Source: CAVRUF01 sp963716005
GTDB taxonomy: Bacteria; Actinomycetota; Thermoleophilia; Gaiellales; Gaiellaceae
Assembly: GCA_963716005.1 (NCBI GenBank)
Contig: OY970285.1
Location: forward strand, 62,001-126,000
Direction of reading: 5' to 3'
Length of the DNA stretch: 64,000 bases
Made by a program: the position numbers and the translations under genes. Positions 17,767-26,390 of the stretch are shown here, piece by piece (position 1 is the stretch's first letter; each line of letters opens with the position of its first letter). The notes beneath the pieces are model-generated. The model was given only the letters and a program-made list of their open reading frames with translations. It did no database searches and was not told the origin of the DNA.

Positions 17767-18222
17767 GTGAGGGTCTCCGCGAAGGTCGATTATGCGCTCC
17801 GCGCCGCGGCTGAACTGGCGCGCGCCGATGCCGGGCCGGTCAAAGGAGAGCGCATCGCGCAGGCGCAGTCGATCCCGCTGAAGTTCCTGGAGAACATCCT
17901 CCTGGAGCTCCGCCACGACGGCATCGTGCAGAGCCAGCGCGGCGCAGAGGGCGGCTACTGGCTCGCCCGCCCGGCCGACCAGATCACGCTCGCCGAGGTG
18001 ATCCGCGCCGTCGAGGGCCCGATCGCGAACGTGCGCGGCGTCCGCCCGGAGCAGGCCGAGTTCGAAGGGGCCGCCGAGTCCCTGAAAGAGGTCTGGATCG
18101 CCGTGCGCGCGAGCATGCGCTCGGTGCTCGAGGAGGTCACGCTCGACGATCTCGCGCACAACCGGCTTCCCGACTCAGTCCGCAAGCTCGCGGCCGACCC
18201 CGAGGCCTGGCAGCCGCACTAG
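17767..18222 (+). CDS. Rrf2-family transcriptional regulator without cluster cysteines
   Basis: 151 residues. The start at GTG 17767 gives MRVSAKVDYALRAAAELA, the canonical Rrf2 opening; a GTG at 17752 would add five residues. The winged helix spans about residues 1-70 (IPLKFLENILLELRHDGIVQS, RGAEGGYWLARP). The protein contains no cysteine, so it cannot bind an Fe-S cluster as IscR and NsrR do. It is closer in logic to CymR-type members, which control sulfur metabolism. The shared upstream motif with the sulfate importer supports that role (inference). Confidence 0.82.
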   Translation: MRVSAKVDYALRAAAELARADAGPVKGERIAQAQSIPLKFLENILLELRHDGIVQSQRGAEGGYWLARPADQITLAEVIRAVEGPIANVRGVRPEQAEFEGAAESLKEVWIAVRASMRSVLEEVTLDDLAHNRLPDSVRKLAADPEAWQPH

Positions 18223-18229
18223 CCGCTCC

Positions 18230-18919
18230 TCAGCGCACGCTCGGCCAGGGGTAGAACGCCAGGTGTAGCAGGAGGATGACGAGGAGCGCCGCAACGAGCG
18301 CGGCGACGAGCTGCAGGCGCTGCCCGAGGCACCGAACCGTGAAGAACACCGTGCAGAACGGCACGTCGCGCTTGAACCAGTACGACGCCACGTTCGGAAC
18401 GACGAGCCAGAACACGAAGATCAGGGAGTAGAGGACGTACCCGACGAGGAACCGGTTATTGCTCGTCGCCGCGGCGGCCGTGGCGGCGATCAACGCGATC
18501 GTCACGAAGACGAAGTAGGGGACGACGCCGACCTCGCGCCGGCCTTCCTTCGCCGGCACGCCGCCGCGCTCGAGCTGGTCGAGCGACACGTCCTGCTTCG
18601 CGAGCCGGCCCTCGGGCGTGCGCCCTAGCCCCTGGTAGTCGGCCTGCATCGCCGTGCTCCCGGCGCCGACGCGGTACAGGGAGAAGGCGCACATCACGAT
18701 CACCGCGACGGGAATGAGCGCCACGACCGGCCAGCGATCCTCGAGATGCCCGACCGTCGTCGAGATGGTCGGCCAGATGAAGTCGCTTCCAGACGCCGCG
18801 GCCCAGACCTCCGGCACGAAGACGACGAGGCCCATCGCGCTCCACACGACGTAACCCCAGCCCTCGGCCCGGCTGACGTTCTTGAACCGGGCCGCGAAGT
18901 ACCGCTTGATACGAGCCAC
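18230..18919 (-). CDS. Conserved membrane protein of unknown function
   Basis: 229 residues with about five hydrophobic helices: VVWSAMGLVVFVPEVWA, VVALIPVAVIVMCAFSLY, YFVFVTIALIAATAAAA, FLVGYVLYSLIFVFWLVV and LVAALVAALLVILLLHLAFY. A hydrophilic stretch (GLGRTPEGRLAKQDVSLDQLERG) lies between helices two and three. GTG at 18919 is preferred because it begins with the basic, charged ARIKRYFAARFKNVSRAEGW; a longer reading would overlap the divergent gene at 18971. No family was recognised. Confidence 0.6.
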   Translation of the reverse strand: MARIKRYFAARFKNVSRAEGWGYVVWSAMGLVVFVPEVWAAASGSDFIWPTISTTVGHLEDRWPVVALIPVAVIVMCAFSLYRVGAGSTAMQADYQGLGRTPEGRLAKQDVSLDQLERGGVPAKEGRREVGVVPYFVFVTIALIAATAAAATSNNRFLVGYVLYSLIFVFWLVVPNVASYWFKRDVPFCTVFFTVRCLGQRLQLVAALVAALLVILLLHLAFYPWPSVR

Positions 18920-18970
18920 GCCGGCGAGGGTACTCCCCGCACCTGCCGACACCCGCCACAGAATGTCTCC

Positions 18971-19879
18971 GTGACACGATTCGAACTGATTGGCGTGCCG
19001 TACACCTCGATGGCCGAGCCGGGTGGGATCGCTCGCGCGATCCACGTCCTTCGATCCAGCGGTCTCGTCGATCAGCTCGATGCGGCCGGCGACGTGCGCG
19101 ACGCAGGCGACCTCGTTCTCATCGAGGGAGACGGATTGCGAGGGCCCTCAGGCCTTCTCAACGAGGCCGCACTCGCGCGTCTCTTCGTCGCCAGTCGTCA
19201 GGCCGTGGCTTCGAGCCAGGCCCGCCACCGGCTGCCTCTGCTGGTCGGCGGCGACTGCCCCGTGCTGCTCGGCGCGCTGGCCGCGACTCGCGACCGGTTC
19301 GGCGACTGCGGCCTCGTGCTGGTCGACGGACACGAGGACGCCTGGCCGCCTTCGCTCTCGCCGACAGGCGAAGCCTCGGACTCGGAAGTCGGCGTGGCGC
19401 TCGGCATCGTCGACGAGGCGCTGCCCGCACCGCTTGGTCAAGCGGTACCACTGCTCGCTCCAGAGGCTCTCGCCATGCTCGGCCCTCGCGACCGCCGGGA
19501 GATCGACGAGCACGGAGCGACCTCGCTCGACGAGACCGTGGCCGTGTTCCGCAACGATGACGCGGTCAGGGCGCGCGGGCCGTCCGCGTCCGCCCAAGAC
19601 GCCACCGCCGCCGTCGGATCTGTCGCGCCGGCCTTCTGGCTTCATGTCGATCTCGACGTGCTGCGGACCGAGGAGCTCGCCGCGGTCGACTATCCGCAGC
19701 CCGGAGGACTGACCTGGCAAGACTTGCTCGAAATCGGCACCGCGGTGCTCGCGGCGCCCGGATGTGCCGGCGTCAGCATCGTGATCTACAACCCCGACAG
19801 GGACGAGGGGAACGTGGGCGCGGAGCGTGTCGTGCGCTTCACCGCGGATCTTGTCGCTGCCGCGAGCAAGACCACGTGA
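18971..19879 (+). CDS. Arginase/agmatinase-fold (ureohydrolase) protein
   Basis: 302 residues. Metal-site motifs of the ureohydrolase family are present in changed form: GGDCP in place of GGDHS, VDGHEDAW (D-x-H-x-D) and HVDLDVL (D-x-D). Two aspartate-rich motifs and one histidine would still bind a binuclear Mn site, but the histidine of GGDH is replaced by cysteine. Substrate may be agmatine, a guanidino acid or another amidino compound; nearness to the polyamine locus makes agmatine attractive but unproven. Start GTG at 18971. Confidence 0.72.
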   Translation: MTRFELIGVPYTSMAEPGGIARAIHVLRSSGLVDQLDAAGDVRDAGDLVLIEGDGLRGPSGLLNEAALARLFVASRQAVASSQARHRLPLLVGGDCPVLLGALAATRDRFGDCGLVLVDGHEDAWPPSLSPTGEASDSEVGVALGIVDEALPAPLGQAVPLLAPEALAMLGPRDRREIDEHGATSLDETVAVFRNDDAVRARGPSASAQDATAAVGSVAPAFWLHVDLDVLRTEELAAVDYPQPGGLTWQDLLEIGTAVLAAPGCAGVSIVIYNPDRDEGNVGAERVVRFTADLVAAASKTT

Positions 19880-19891
19880 GGCGGCTTCGCC

Positions 19892-20863
19892 TCAAGCCTC
19901 GGCGTTCTCCTCGGCGAACACCGTAGTCCGGCTCGGGCGCACGAACACGATCTGGCCCTCGTGCAGCTCGAGCTCCTCGGCCTCGTCGCGGGTGACCTGC
20001 GCCGAGACGTGCTCGCCGTCCTGGAGGACGAGCTCGACGCGCACCTCGAAGCCGAGATGGACGATCCGCTCGATCATCCCCTCGCTGGTGGCGCCGTTCG
20101 GCTCGACGAGCAGGTCGAGGTCGTGCGGGCGCACCCAGTCCTCGCCGAGCCGGTTGACCGGGCCGACGAAGGACATGACGAACTCGTTCGCGGGATGCTC
20201 GTAGAGGTCGCGCGGCTTGCCGGTCTGCTCGATCCGGCCCTGGTTCATGAGGACGATCCGGTCGGCGACGTCCATCGCCTCCTCCTGGTCGTGCGTGACC
20301 AGCACGGTCGTCACGTGGACGTCGTCGTGCAGGCGGCGCAGCCAGGTGCGCAGCTCCTTGCGGACGCGGGCGTCCAAAGCGCCGAACGGCTCGTCCAGCA
20401 GGAGCACCTCGGGCTCGACGGCAAGAGCGCGCGCCAAGGCCATCCGCTGCCGCTGTCCGCCGGAGAGCTGCGACGGATACCGCTCGGCGAGCCCGTCCAG
20501 CTGCACGAGATGGAGCAGCTCGTCTACGCGCTTTCGGATCTCCGCCTTCGGCTCCTTGCGGATCGAGAGGCCGAAGCCGACGTTGTCGCGCACGGTCATG
20601 TGCTTGAACGCTGCGTAGTGCTGGAAGACGAAGCCGACGCCGCGATCCTGCGGCGGCACGCCGGTCGTGTCCTGGCCCGAGATGACGACGTCGCCCGTGT
20701 CCGGCGTCTCGAGGCCGGCGATCACGCGCAGAAGCGTCGACTTGCCGCTGCCGCTCGGGCCGAGGAGCGCGGTGAGCGAGCCCGTCGGGATGGCGAGCGA
20801 CACGTTGTCGAGCGCCAGGAAGCTGCCGAAGCGCTTAGTTGCCTGCCGGACCGCTATCCCCAC
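19892..20863 (-). CDS. cysA: Sulfate ABC importer ATPase
   Basis: 323 residues. Walker A GPSGSGKST, signature LSGGQRQRMALARA, Walker B LLLDEPFGALD and THDQEEA are present. FVFQHYAAFKHMTV is typical of CysA. A shortened TOBE-like tail follows. GTG at 20863 has GGAGG 6 bp upstream. Overlaps cysW by 29 bp; last gene of the sulfate operon. Confidence 0.86.
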   Translation of the reverse strand: MGIAVRQATKRFGSFLALDNVSLAIPTGSLTALLGPSGSGKSTLLRVIAGLETPDTGDVVISGQDTTGVPPQDRGVGFVFQHYAAFKHMTVRDNVGFGLSIRKEPKAEIRKRVDELLHLVQLDGLAERYPSQLSGGQRQRMALARALAVEPEVLLLDEPFGALDARVRKELRTWLRRLHDDVHVTTVLVTHDQEEAMDVADRIVLMNQGRIEQTGKPRDLYEHPANEFVMSFVGPVNRLGEDWVRPHDLDLLVEPNGATSEGMIERIVHLGFEVRVELVLQDGEHVSAQVTRDEAEELELHEGQIVFVRPSRTTVFAEENAEA

Positions 20864-21662
20864 GTGCCACCTCCTTGTGCTCGCTCGGCTTGAAGACGTT
20901 CATCGCGACCAGAGTGCTGACGGCGAGCAGCGCGAGCACGAGGGACGTGGTGTAGGCGGCGACCTCGTTGAAGCGCAGGTACTGCTCGTCGACGTGAAGC
21001 GTAAGCGTTTCCGTCTTGCCGGCGAGCCGACCGGACACGACCGCGACCGCGCCGTACTCGCCGAGCGCCCGCGCCGTGGTCAGGACGACGCCGTACGCGA
21101 CGCCCCAGCGGATCGACGGCAGCGTGATCCGGCGGAAGGTCTGCCACTTCGACGCGCCCAGCACCCACGCGGCCTCCTCCTGGTCGGTGCCGATCTCGCG
21201 CAGCACCGGCATGACCTCGCGCACCACGAACGGCAGCGTCACGAAGATGGTCGCGAGCACGATCCCGGGGGTCGAGAAGATGATCTGGATTCCGAAGTCG
21301 GCGAGTGAGCTCCCGATCCAGCCGTCGTTGCCGTAGACGAGGATGAGCGCAAGGCCGACCACGATCGGCGAGAGCGCGAGCGGCAGCCCGATGGCGGCGC
21401 TGAAGAACCACTCGCCGCGGTTCGACTCGCGGCGCACGAGCGCGATCGCGCACAGCACGCCGAACACCGTGTTCAGCGGAACGGCGATCAGCACCGCGAT
21501 GAGCGTCAGCTTGAACGCGCTCAGGAAGAGCGGATCGGTGAGCGCGGCCCAGACGGGTGCGAGCCCGTCCTGGAACGTGCGGAAGAGGATCATCGAGAGC
21601 GGCAGCACGAGCACGAGCACCAGGTACGTGAGCGCCGTGTAGCGGATGACGTACTTACGCAT
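20835..21662 (-). CDS. cysW: Sulfate ABC importer permease CysW
   Basis: 275 residues, six membrane helices. GLPLALSPIVVGLALILVYG and ARALGEYGAVAVVSG are signatures of the CysT/CysW permease family; the EAA loop is EEAAWVLGASKWQTFRRITLP. VSGRLAGKTETLTLHVDEQY marks it as CysW. Start ATG at 21662 overlaps cysT by 8 bp. Confidence 0.87.
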   Translation of the reverse strand: MRKYVIRYTALTYLVLVLVLPLSMILFRTFQDGLAPVWAALTDPLFLSAFKLTLIAVLIAVPLNTVFGVLCAIALVRRESNRGEWFFSAAIGLPLALSPIVVGLALILVYGNDGWIGSSLADFGIQIIFSTPGIVLATIFVTLPFVVREVMPVLREIGTDQEEAAWVLGASKWQTFRRITLPSIRWGVAYGVVLTTARALGEYGAVAVVSGRLAGKTETLTLHVDEQYLRFNEVAAYTTSLVLALLAVSTLVAMNVFKPSEHKEVARGDSGPAGN

Positions 21663-22500
21663 CGTGCCTCCGGCTGCGGCGCTCGAGGAGATCGGCGGCG
21701 ACGAGCACGAGCAGCGAGAGGACGAGCAGCACGACCGACACCGCAGCGGCGCCGGCGGGGTCGTCGCTCTCGATCGCCTTGAAGATGTTCACGGAGGCGA
21801 CCTCGGTGTCGAACGGGATGTTCCCCGAGATGAGGATGATCGAGCCGAACTCGCCGACCGCCTTCCCGAAGGAGAGCGCGGCGCCCGAAAGAATCGCCGG
21901 CATGAGGTTCGGCAGCACGATGCGCCGGAACGTCTGGAAGCTCGAGGCGCCGAGCGAGCGTGCGGCCTCCTCCATCTCCTGGTCGAGCTCGAGCAGCACC
22001 GGCTGGACCGCGCGCACCACGAACGGCAGCGTCACGAAGAGCAGCGCGACGACGACCGCGGCACGCGTGTAGGCGAGGTTCAGGTTGATCGGGCTCTTCG
22101 GCCCGTAGATCGCGAGGAGCGTCAGGCCGGCGACGATCGTGGGCAGCGCGAACGGCAGGTCGATGAGCGCGTTCACGACCGCCTTGCCGCGGAACGAGTC
22201 GCGCACGAGCGTCCATGCGACGAGCGTCCCGGTGATCGCGTTCACGAAGACGACGAGGAGGGACGCCGCGAAGGTGAGCTTCAGCGCGGCGACCGCGGCC
22301 GGCGCGGTGATCTCGGCCCAGAACGCGGAGAGGCCGCCGCTCAGAGACTCGGCGACCACCGCGGCGATCGGGATCAGGACGATCAGGCTGAGGTAGGCCG
22401 TCGAGATCCCGAGAGCAAGTCCGCCCGAGCGGCGAGGCGAGGCCGCTCGGGCGGGTAGGGCGAATGCACTTGGTGTATTACCCGTCAGTTGGAACTCCAA
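21655..22500 (-). CDS. cysT: Sulfate ABC importer permease CysT/CysU
   Basis: 281 residues with an N-terminal extension and six membrane helices. LIDLPFALPTIVAGLTLLAIYG and SFGKAVGEFGSIILISGN are CysT signatures; EEAARSLGASSFQTFRRIVLP is the EAA loop. The TTG at 22500 overlaps the end of the binding-protein gene by 23 bp. Confidence 0.86.
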   Translation of the reverse strand: MEFQLTGNTPSAFALPARAASPRRSGGLALGISTAYLSLIVLIPIAAVVAESLSGGLSAFWAEITAPAAVAALKLTFAASLLVVFVNAITGTLVAWTLVRDSFRGKAVVNALIDLPFALPTIVAGLTLLAIYGPKSPINLNLAYTRAAVVVALLFVTLPFVVRAVQPVLLELDQEMEEAARSLGASSFQTFRRIVLPNLMPAILSGAALSFGKAVGEFGSIILISGNIPFDTEVASVNIFKAIESDDPAGAAAVSVVLLVLSLLVLVAADLLERRSRRHDA

Positions 22501-23497
22501 GCTCTTCCTCGATGTCGGCGAAGATTCCGTTCTCGCGGTCGAAGAACTCCGCCCGCACGTCGGCCCATCCGCCCAGGTCAGCGATCGTAAAGAGCCCCGG
22601 AGGCGTCGGGAAGTCGAACTCGCCGGCGACGGCCTCGTTCACCGGCCGGTAGCCGTTCTCGCCGAAGATCTTCTGCGCCTCCTCGCCGCGCAGGAACTCG
22701 ATGAACGCCTCGACGGTCGGCACGTTCTTCGACGTGTTCACGACAGCGACGGGATTCTCGATGAGGATCGTCTCGTCGGGGACGACGTACTCGAGCGGCT
22801 GGCCGGCGTTCTTGGCGAAGATCGCCTCGTTCTCGTAGGCGAGGAGCACGTCGCCCTTGCCGCCGGTGAACGTCTGCAGCGCCTCGCGCGCGCTCTTGTC
22901 CTGCACCGGCACGTTGTTCAGGAAGAGGTCGCGTAGGTACTCGACGCCTTCCTCCTCGGTCTTCCCCTGCTCGAGCTGTGCGCCGTAGGCGGCCATGATG
23001 TTCCACTGCGCCCCGCCGGAGGTGAACGGGTTCGGGGTGATCACCTCGAGGCCCTCCTGGAGGAGATCGTCCCAGGTCTGGATGTTCTTCGGGTTGCCCG
23101 GGCGCACGGCGAAGACGACGACCGAGTCGGTGACCATGCCGTTGTATTCGTCTTCGGCCCAGTTCGCGTCGACGAGGCCGGCGTCGACGAGGCGCGTGAC
23201 GTCGGGCTCGAGCGAGAACCCGACGAAGTCGGCGGGGAGGCCCGACTCGACCGCGCGGCTCTGCTCGCCGGAGGCGGCGTAGGACTGCTCGAAGTCGACG
23301 CCCTCGCCGTCAGCGGTCTCCTGGAAGGCGGGGATAATCGCCTCGTAGGCCTCGCGCGGGGTCGAGTAGGCGACGAGCGTGATCTTCTTGTCGCCGCCCC
23401 CTCCGCCTCCACTGGCGGAGTCCTCGCCACCGCACGCGGCGAGCGAGACGACGGCGAATGCTGCGAGCGCGAACGGAATGAGCAGGCGACGGATCAC
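22478..23497 (-). CDS. sbp: Sulfate-binding lipoprotein
   Basis: 339 residues. Signal peptide with lipobox SLAAC (near residue 21), then a glycine/serine linker. LVAYSTPREAYEAIIPAF and GNPKNIQTWDDL followed by VITPNPFTSGGAQWN are the Sbp/CysP signatures that wrap the sulfate oxyanion. GTG at 23497 is 6 bp after AGAGGA. First gene of the sulfate operon; the upstream DNA carries the candidate Rrf2 operator. Confidence 0.9.
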   Translation of the reverse strand: MIRRLLIPFALAAFAVVSLAACGGEDSASGGGGGGDKKITLVAYSTPREAYEAIIPAFQETADGEGVDFEQSYAASGEQSRAVESGLPADFVGFSLEPDVTRLVDAGLVDANWAEDEYNGMVTDSVVVFAVRPGNPKNIQTWDDLLQEGLEVITPNPFTSGGAQWNIMAAYGAQLEQGKTEEEGVEYLRDLFLNNVPVQDKSAREALQTFTGGKGDVLLAYENEAIFAKNAGQPLEYVVPDETILIENPVAVVNTSKNVPTVEAFIEFLRGEEAQKIFGENGYRPVNEAVAGEFDFPTPPGLFTIADLGGWADVRAEFFDRENGIFADIEEELGVPTDG

Positions 23498-23509
23498 AAG
23501 TAGTCCTCT

Positions 23510-23529
23510 TTCTCTACGGATTGAATAGA
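23510..23529 (-). promoter_or_regulatory. Candidate Rrf2-type operator, copy 2
   Basis: Reading the minus strand, TCTATTCAATCCGTAGAGAA lies 13 bp before the GTG of the sulfate-binding protein gene. It matches the motif ahead of the Rrf2 gene at 17740. A further palindrome-like GTAGGAATTCCCAC lies just upstream (23531-23547). Confidence 0.45.
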
Positions 23530-23580
23530 CAATGTGGGAATTCCTACCGGAGCCGCCTGCCGGGCGCAAACGGGAACCGA

Positions 23581-24087
23581 CTAGAGCCGCGTGACCAGCT
23601 CGTCGAGCGAGCGGCGATTCGCCTGCTCGCTCCAGGTTTCCGCGTCGTGCTTGGCCGGATCCGCTGGGCGGGTCGGGTAGCCGAACGAGAGGACGATCGC
23701 GATCCGCTCGTCCTCGCCCAGCTCGAGCAGCTCGCGCGCCTGGTCGGGCTCGGCGAGACCATTCGGGCACGAGGCGACGCCCTCGTTCCAGGCGGCGAGG
23801 AGCATGTTCTGGGACACCCGCCCGGCGTCGAAGCGGGCGCGCGGTCCGTCCGGGACGACGATGGCGACCACGAGCCCTGCAGTGGCGACGTTGTCGTGCG
23901 CGTACACGAGCTCGGCCAGCGCCGCCTTTCGCTCCTCGACCACGATGAAGCGCCACTGCTGGCGGTTCTTGGCGCTCCCGCTCAGGCGTCCCGCGTCGAG
24001 AATCTTGCGGGCGGAGTCCTCGGCGACGGACCGACCGTCGTAGTCGCGCCGGTCGCGCCTGCTCGCGATCGCGAGGTACGTGTCCAT
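23581..24087 (-). CDS. Nitroreductase-family FMN oxidoreductase
   Basis: 168 residues, short for the family. The N-terminal FMN-contact segment AIASRRDRRDYDGRSV is followed by LSGSAKNRQQWRFIVVEE, then WNEGVASCPNGL and LSFGYPTRPAD near the C-terminus. These are the usual phosphate and isoalloxazine-binding positions. No partner gene suggests a substrate. Start ATG at 24087. Confidence 0.78.
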   Translation of the reverse strand: MDTYLAIASRRDRRDYDGRSVAEDSARKILDAGRLSGSAKNRQQWRFIVVEERKAALAELVYAHDNVATAGLVVAIVVPDGPRARFDAGRVSQNMLLAAWNEGVASCPNGLAEPDQARELLELGEDERIAIVLSFGYPTRPADPAKHDAETWSEQANRRSLDELVTRL

Positions 24088-24097
24088 CGCCGCGAGC

Positions 24098-24673
24098 TTA
24101 GCGACGGGTGGCGGCGAGAGCGCGCTCGGCGGCGAGCTGCGCGGCGGTCGCACGTTCCCGTGCCTGGAGCACAATCGCGTCGTCGCCCTCGGTTCCCATG
24201 TTGATCGCGACCAGGTGCGCCGCGACCTGCGCCGCCGAAGCCGCCAGCGTGGCTCCGCCCGCCGCGTCCGAGCGGAGATTCGGGTTGCCGTTCTCCGCCA
24301 CGAGAGCGCCGAGCTCTGCGGCCGCGACGGCGCAGCCCGCGATCTCGTTGGGAATCTCGGCCGCACGGGCGAGCGCGTTGGAGATGGCGGCTTCGCGGAC
24401 GACTGGCTCGAGCGTCTTCGGCAGGCGGAGCGCGGTCAGCACCTCCTCGTACGCGGCGCCGTCGGCGGGTGCGAGCGGGGCAACGCGGGCGGCGAGCGCG
24501 TCGGCCTGGAGCGCCGCGTCGGCGGCGCCGTCCCAGTGGTTCACGGAGAGCCGAGCCGACATCGCGGCGAGTCCGGCCGCCATCGCGACGACGAGCGCGG
24601 CGACCGAGCCGGCGCCCGGCGCGGGCTTCTCAGAGGCGATCTCGGCGAGCAGGTCGTCCAGGCTCTGCGACAA
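24098..24673 (-). CDS. Cyclodeaminase/cyclohydrolase family protein (FTCD C-domain or FchA-like)
   Basis: 191 residues, helical. EIASEKPAPGAGSVAALVVAMAAGL matches the start of formimidoyl-THF cyclodeaminase and methenyl-THF cyclohydrolase (FchA). Placed 17 bp downstream of the formate-THF ligase gene in the same direction, it probably handles a one-carbon folate intermediate there (inference). TTG at 24673 is the only start that gives the conserved N-terminus. Confidence 0.8.
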   Translation of the reverse strand: MSQSLDDLLAEIASEKPAPGAGSVAALVVAMAAGLAAMSARLSVNHWDGAADAALQADALAARVAPLAPADGAAYEEVLTALRLPKTLEPVVREAAISNALARAAEIPNEIAGCAVAAAELGALVAENGNPNLRSDAAGGATLAASAAQVAAHLVAINMGTEGDDAIVLQARERATAAQLAAERALAATRR

Positions 24674-24690
24674 GAAGGCCTCGATCGTCG

Positions 24691-26358
24691 TCAGAACAGT
24701 CCGATCGTCTTCCCGGTCTCGTCGATGTCCACGTTGAACGCGGCCGGCGAGACGCCGTAGCCGGGCATCGTCTGCATGTCCCCGAGGAGCGCGACGAGCC
24801 AGCCGGCGCCCGTGTAGGCGCGCACGTCCCGCACGGTCACCGTGAAGCCGGTCGGCGCGTTGGTCAGTGCGGGATCGTGCGAGAGCGAGAGGTGCGTCTT
24901 CGCCATGCAGATCGGGAGCTTGTCGAAGCCGCTCGTCACGGCGCGGGCGATCGAGTCGCGCGCGGCCGGCAGGAAGTCGACGCCGTCCGCACCGTACACC
25001 CGCTTGCAGATCGCCTCGATCTTCGCCTCGATCGGCTCGTCCAGCTCGTACAGCGGCTTGAACTCGGACGGCGTCTCGGCCGCGGCCACGACCGCCTCGG
25101 CCAGCGCCTCGGCGCCCTCGCCGCCTCGCTCGAAGCCCTCGTTCAGCTCGGCCGCCGTTGCGCCCGCCTCGAGCGCGAGCCGGCGGACGGTCTCGACCTC
25201 CTCGTCCGTGTCTCCGGGGAAGCGGTTGATCGCGACGACCGTGCTCGGCCCGAACTCGCGGACGATCCCGAGGTGGCGGCGCATGTTCTCGGCGCCGCGC
25301 TCGATCGCGTCGATGCCGCCGTCGGGGTCGCCGCCATGGTGCTTCAGCGCCCGAGCCGTAACGACGAGCACGACTGCATCGGGTCGCAGGCTCCCGGCGC
25401 GGCAGACGATGTCGAAGAACTTCTCCATCCCCATGTCCGAGCCGAAGCCGCTCTCGGTGACGCAGTAGTCGCCGAGCTTCAGGCCGACGCGCGTGGCGAC
25501 GAGCGAGTTGTTGCCGTGGGCGATGTTCGCGAACGGCCCGCAGTGGAGGAGCGCGGGCTGGCCCTCGAGCGTCTGGACGAGGTTCGGCTTGATCGCGTCC
25601 TTCAGGAGCACGGTCATCGCGCCGGCGGCGCGGATCTGCTCGGCGGTGACCGGCTCGCCCTCGCGCGTGTAGCCGACCGTGATCGCGCCCAGCCGCTCGC
25701 GCAGGTCGAAGAGGTCGCGCGCCACTGCGACGATCGCCATCACTTCGGACGCCGCGGTGATGTCCCAGCCGGTCTCACGCGGGTTGCCGTTCACGCGGCT
25801 GCCGAGCCCGATGACCGTCTGCCGGAGCGAGCGGTCGTTGATGTCGACGCAGCGGCGCCACGTGACGCTGTGCGGGTCGAGCCCGAGCTCGTTGCCGTGC
25901 ATGAGGTGCGCCTCGACGAGCGCGGCGAGCAGGTTGTTCGCGGCGCCGATCGCGTGGATGTCGCCGGTGAAATGGAGGTTCATGTCCTCCATGGGGACGA
26001 CCTGCGTGTAGCCGCCGCCGGCCGCGCCGCCCTTGATCCCGAACACCGGCCCGAGCGAGGCCTCGCGCAGGCAGAGGACGGGGTTCTTGCCGATCCGCCC
26101 GAGCCCCTGGGTGAGCGAGACGGACGTGGTCGTCTTGCCCTCTCCGGCCTTCGTAGGCGTGATCGCGGCGACGTCGATGAGCTTCCCGTCGGGCCGGTCG
26201 GCGAGCCGCTCGAGCACCGTGAGGTCGACCTTCGCCTTGTAGCGGCCGTAGGGCTCGAGCTCGTCGTCGAGGATCCCCGCGGCCGCCGCGATCTCCGTGA
26301 TGGGGCGCAGCGTCGCGGCTTGCGCGATCTCCAGGCTGGACGGCATCGGCGGGGCCAT
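24691..26358 (-). CDS. fhs: Formate-tetrahydrofolate ligase
   Basis: 555 residues, normal for Fhs. The P-loop TPTKAGEGKTTT spans residues 67-78. GPVFGIKGGAAGGGYTQVVP and NLHFTGDIHAIGAANNLLAA are strict family signatures, and the C-terminus ends in the usual NVDIDETGKTIGLF. Makes 10-formyl-THF from formate, ATP and THF. Start ATG at 26358; ATG at 26346 is an alternative. Confidence 0.95.
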   Translation of the reverse strand: MAPPMPSSLEIAQAATLRPITEIAAAAGILDDELEPYGRYKAKVDLTVLERLADRPDGKLIDVAAITPTKAGEGKTTTSVSLTQGLGRIGKNPVLCLREASLGPVFGIKGGAAGGGYTQVVPMEDMNLHFTGDIHAIGAANNLLAALVEAHLMHGNELGLDPHSVTWRRCVDINDRSLRQTVIGLGSRVNGNPRETGWDITAASEVMAIVAVARDLFDLRERLGAITVGYTREGEPVTAEQIRAAGAMTVLLKDAIKPNLVQTLEGQPALLHCGPFANIAHGNNSLVATRVGLKLGDYCVTESGFGSDMGMEKFFDIVCRAGSLRPDAVVLVVTARALKHHGGDPDGGIDAIERGAENMRRHLGIVREFGPSTVVAINRFPGDTDEEVETVRRLALEAGATAAELNEGFERGGEGAEALAEAVVAAAETPSEFKPLYELDEPIEAKIEAICKRVYGADGVDFLPAARDSIARAVTSGFDKLPICMAKTHLSLSHDPALTNAPTGFTVTVRDVRAYTGAGWLVALLGDMQTMPGYGVSPAAFNVDIDETGKTIGLF

Positions 26359-26390
26359 GAGCGGCCTCGACCCTACCGTAGAATCGCGCG

